NCBI RefSeq assembly: GCF_013623905.1
Contig: NZ_JABKDD010000003.1
Coordinates: 124,001-188,000, forward strand
Length of the DNA stretch: 64,000 nucleotides
Source of the DNA: Brevibacterium sediminis
GTDB taxonomy: Bacteria; Actinomycetota; Actinomycetes; Actinomycetales; Brevibacteriaceae
Direction: 5' to 3'
The notes under the pieces were generated by a model. The model was given only the letters and a program-made list of their open reading frames with translations. It had not been told where the DNA came from and made no database searches. Position numbers and translations under genes: made by a program. Positions 63,252 through 64,000 of this stretch are shown piece after piece (positions within the stretch are counted from its first letter, which is position 1; each line of letters starts with the position of its first letter).

Positions 63252-64000
63252 CCACTACCGCCACCGAGCCCGCTGCCGAGAAGCAGCACGGCGCCGAGGA
63301 GGAGCCGGAGATCGAGACCTCGTCGGTCATCCTGCTATTCACCGGCCTGATGCTGGCAATGTTCATGTTCTCGCTCAACCAGACCATGCTGGCCACGGCC
63401 CTGCCGACCATCGTCGGTGACCTCAACGGCGTCGACCAGATGCTGTGGGTCTCGACGGCGTTCATGTTGGCGTCGACGATCATGATGCCGATCTACGGCA
63501 AGTTGGGCGATTCGTTCAACCGGAAGAAGATCTTCATCTTCGCCATCTGCATGTTCATCCTCGGTTCGATCGTCGGCTTCCTGGCCCACAACATGGCCGT
63601 CCTCATCACCGCACGCGTCATTCAGGGCCTCGGCGGCGGCGGTCTCATCATCCTCTCGCAGGCTCTCATCGCCGCGGTTGTGCCGGCGCGCAAACGCGGC
63701 CCGTATATGGGCATCATGGGGGCGAACTTCGCGGTCACCTCGGTGGCGGGACCGCTGATCGGAGGCTGGATCACCGAGGGTCCGGGCTGGCGCTGGACAT
63801 TCGCTCTCAATCTTCCGTTCGGCGTGCTCGCGCTCATCGCCGCCATCCTCTTCCTCAAGGTCCCCAAGTCGGATCGGTCGGTCAAACGCCATGTCGATGT
63901 CGCGGGCATGATCCTCATCGCCGAATTCACCTCGGCACTCATCCTCACGACTTCGTGGGGCGGGCATCAGTACGACTGGGACGATCCGATCATCATCGGA
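63248..64000 (+). CDS. MFS exporter, DHA2/EmrB-QacA type (partial)
   Basis: The first 251 residues are in the window. A 25-residue hydrophilic start precedes membrane helices. Characteristic motifs are FSLNQTMLATALPTIVGDL (motif D1), YGKLGDSFNRKKIFIF (motif A), ARVIQGLGGGGLIILSQALI (motif B) and VTSVAGPLIGGWI (motif C). It exports drugs or metabolites under control of the coupled TetR repressor. The 3' end is outside the window. Confidence 0.92.
   Translation, partial: MTTTATEPAAEKQHGAEEEPEIETSSVILLFTGLMLAMFMFSLNQTMLATALPTIVGDLNGVDQMLWVSTAFMLASTIMMPIYGKLGDSFNRKKIFIFAICMFILGSIVGFLAHNMAVLITARVIQGLGGGGLIILSQALIAAVVPARKRGPYMGIMGANFAVTSVAGPLIGGWITEGPGWRWTFALNLPFGVLALIAAILFLKVPKSDRSVKRHVDVAGMILIAEFTSALILTTSWGGHQYDWDDPIIIG

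Overview
The window is high-GC, densely coded bacterial DNA of actinobacterial type. Pointers are GlxR/CRP beside nth, DtxR/IdeR iron boxes, a HAIR element, DUF1707, DUF4190, DUF2617 and DUF4247 proteins, SpoIID/LGFP wall proteins and a class A PBP with a lipoprotein-rich envelope. The first 8 kb (nth, crp, metallo-beta-lactamase, degenerate Nudix, RidA, DUF4177, PBP, metallophosphoesterase) follow the order of the Mycobacterium tuberculosis Rv3674c-Rv3683 region, without whiB4 and the ArsA-like pair. A Brevibacterium-like member of the Micrococcales is my best guess; this is inference, not proof.

Layout. 1-8 kb: nth/crp cluster. 8-11 kb: zinc/manganese ABC transporter znuABC behind an AT-rich palindromic operator. 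11-14 kb: asd-lysC, entry to the aspartate family of amino acids. 14-19 kb: a DUF2975/HTH pair, then recR-dnaX with a very long DnaX. 19-25 kb: DUF1707 protein, tandem GNAT enzyme, and a translationally coupled five-gene operon (DUF4178, DUF2617, DUF4247, DUF350, membrane-anchored spermidine-synthase-like enzyme). 25-30.7 kb: DUF4190, TIGR03085, sirtuin, flavodoxin-like protein, membrane protein plus winged-helix regulator, amidase, AraC regulator. 30.8-34.8 kb: complete iron-siderophore ABC system under two iron boxes; a separate iron-boxed binding protein lies at 52.4-53.5 kb. 35-41 kb: AlkD-like protein, FUSC transporter, ECF42-type sigma factor with its DGPF partner and a recognisable ECF42 promoter, a lipoprotein, a quinone-oxidoreductase-like enzyme and a DJ-1/PfpI protein. 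41-53 kb: SpoIID/LGFP protein, SfnG, tRNA-Ser(GGA), MmyB-type regulator with divergent MFS pump, MacAB-like ABC system, SRP RNA and an L,D-transpeptidase.

53.6-62.5 kb is the most interesting part. It holds a PopR/ClgR-like regulator, a two-component system, two overlapping clpP genes, and a ClpC-type AAA+ ATPase under a HspR/HAIR operator. One ClpP has an intact Ser-His-Asp triad; the other has lost both Ser and His. Palindromes of 5-3-5 geometry lie in front of both the regulator and the clpP pair. I read this as a dedicated, stress-inducible Clp protease with a pseudo-catalytic partner ring. The window ends with a TetR regulator coupled to a DHA2-type MFS exporter that runs off the edge.

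Other structure includes a dispersed perfect palindrome of 56-64 bp present twice, with a compensatory base-pair change, each copy abutting a stop codon. There is also an unrelated 46-bp perfect hairpin, and an over-represented, strand-biased 12-mer (9 versus 1). No prophage, insertion sequence, CRISPR array or rRNA was seen.
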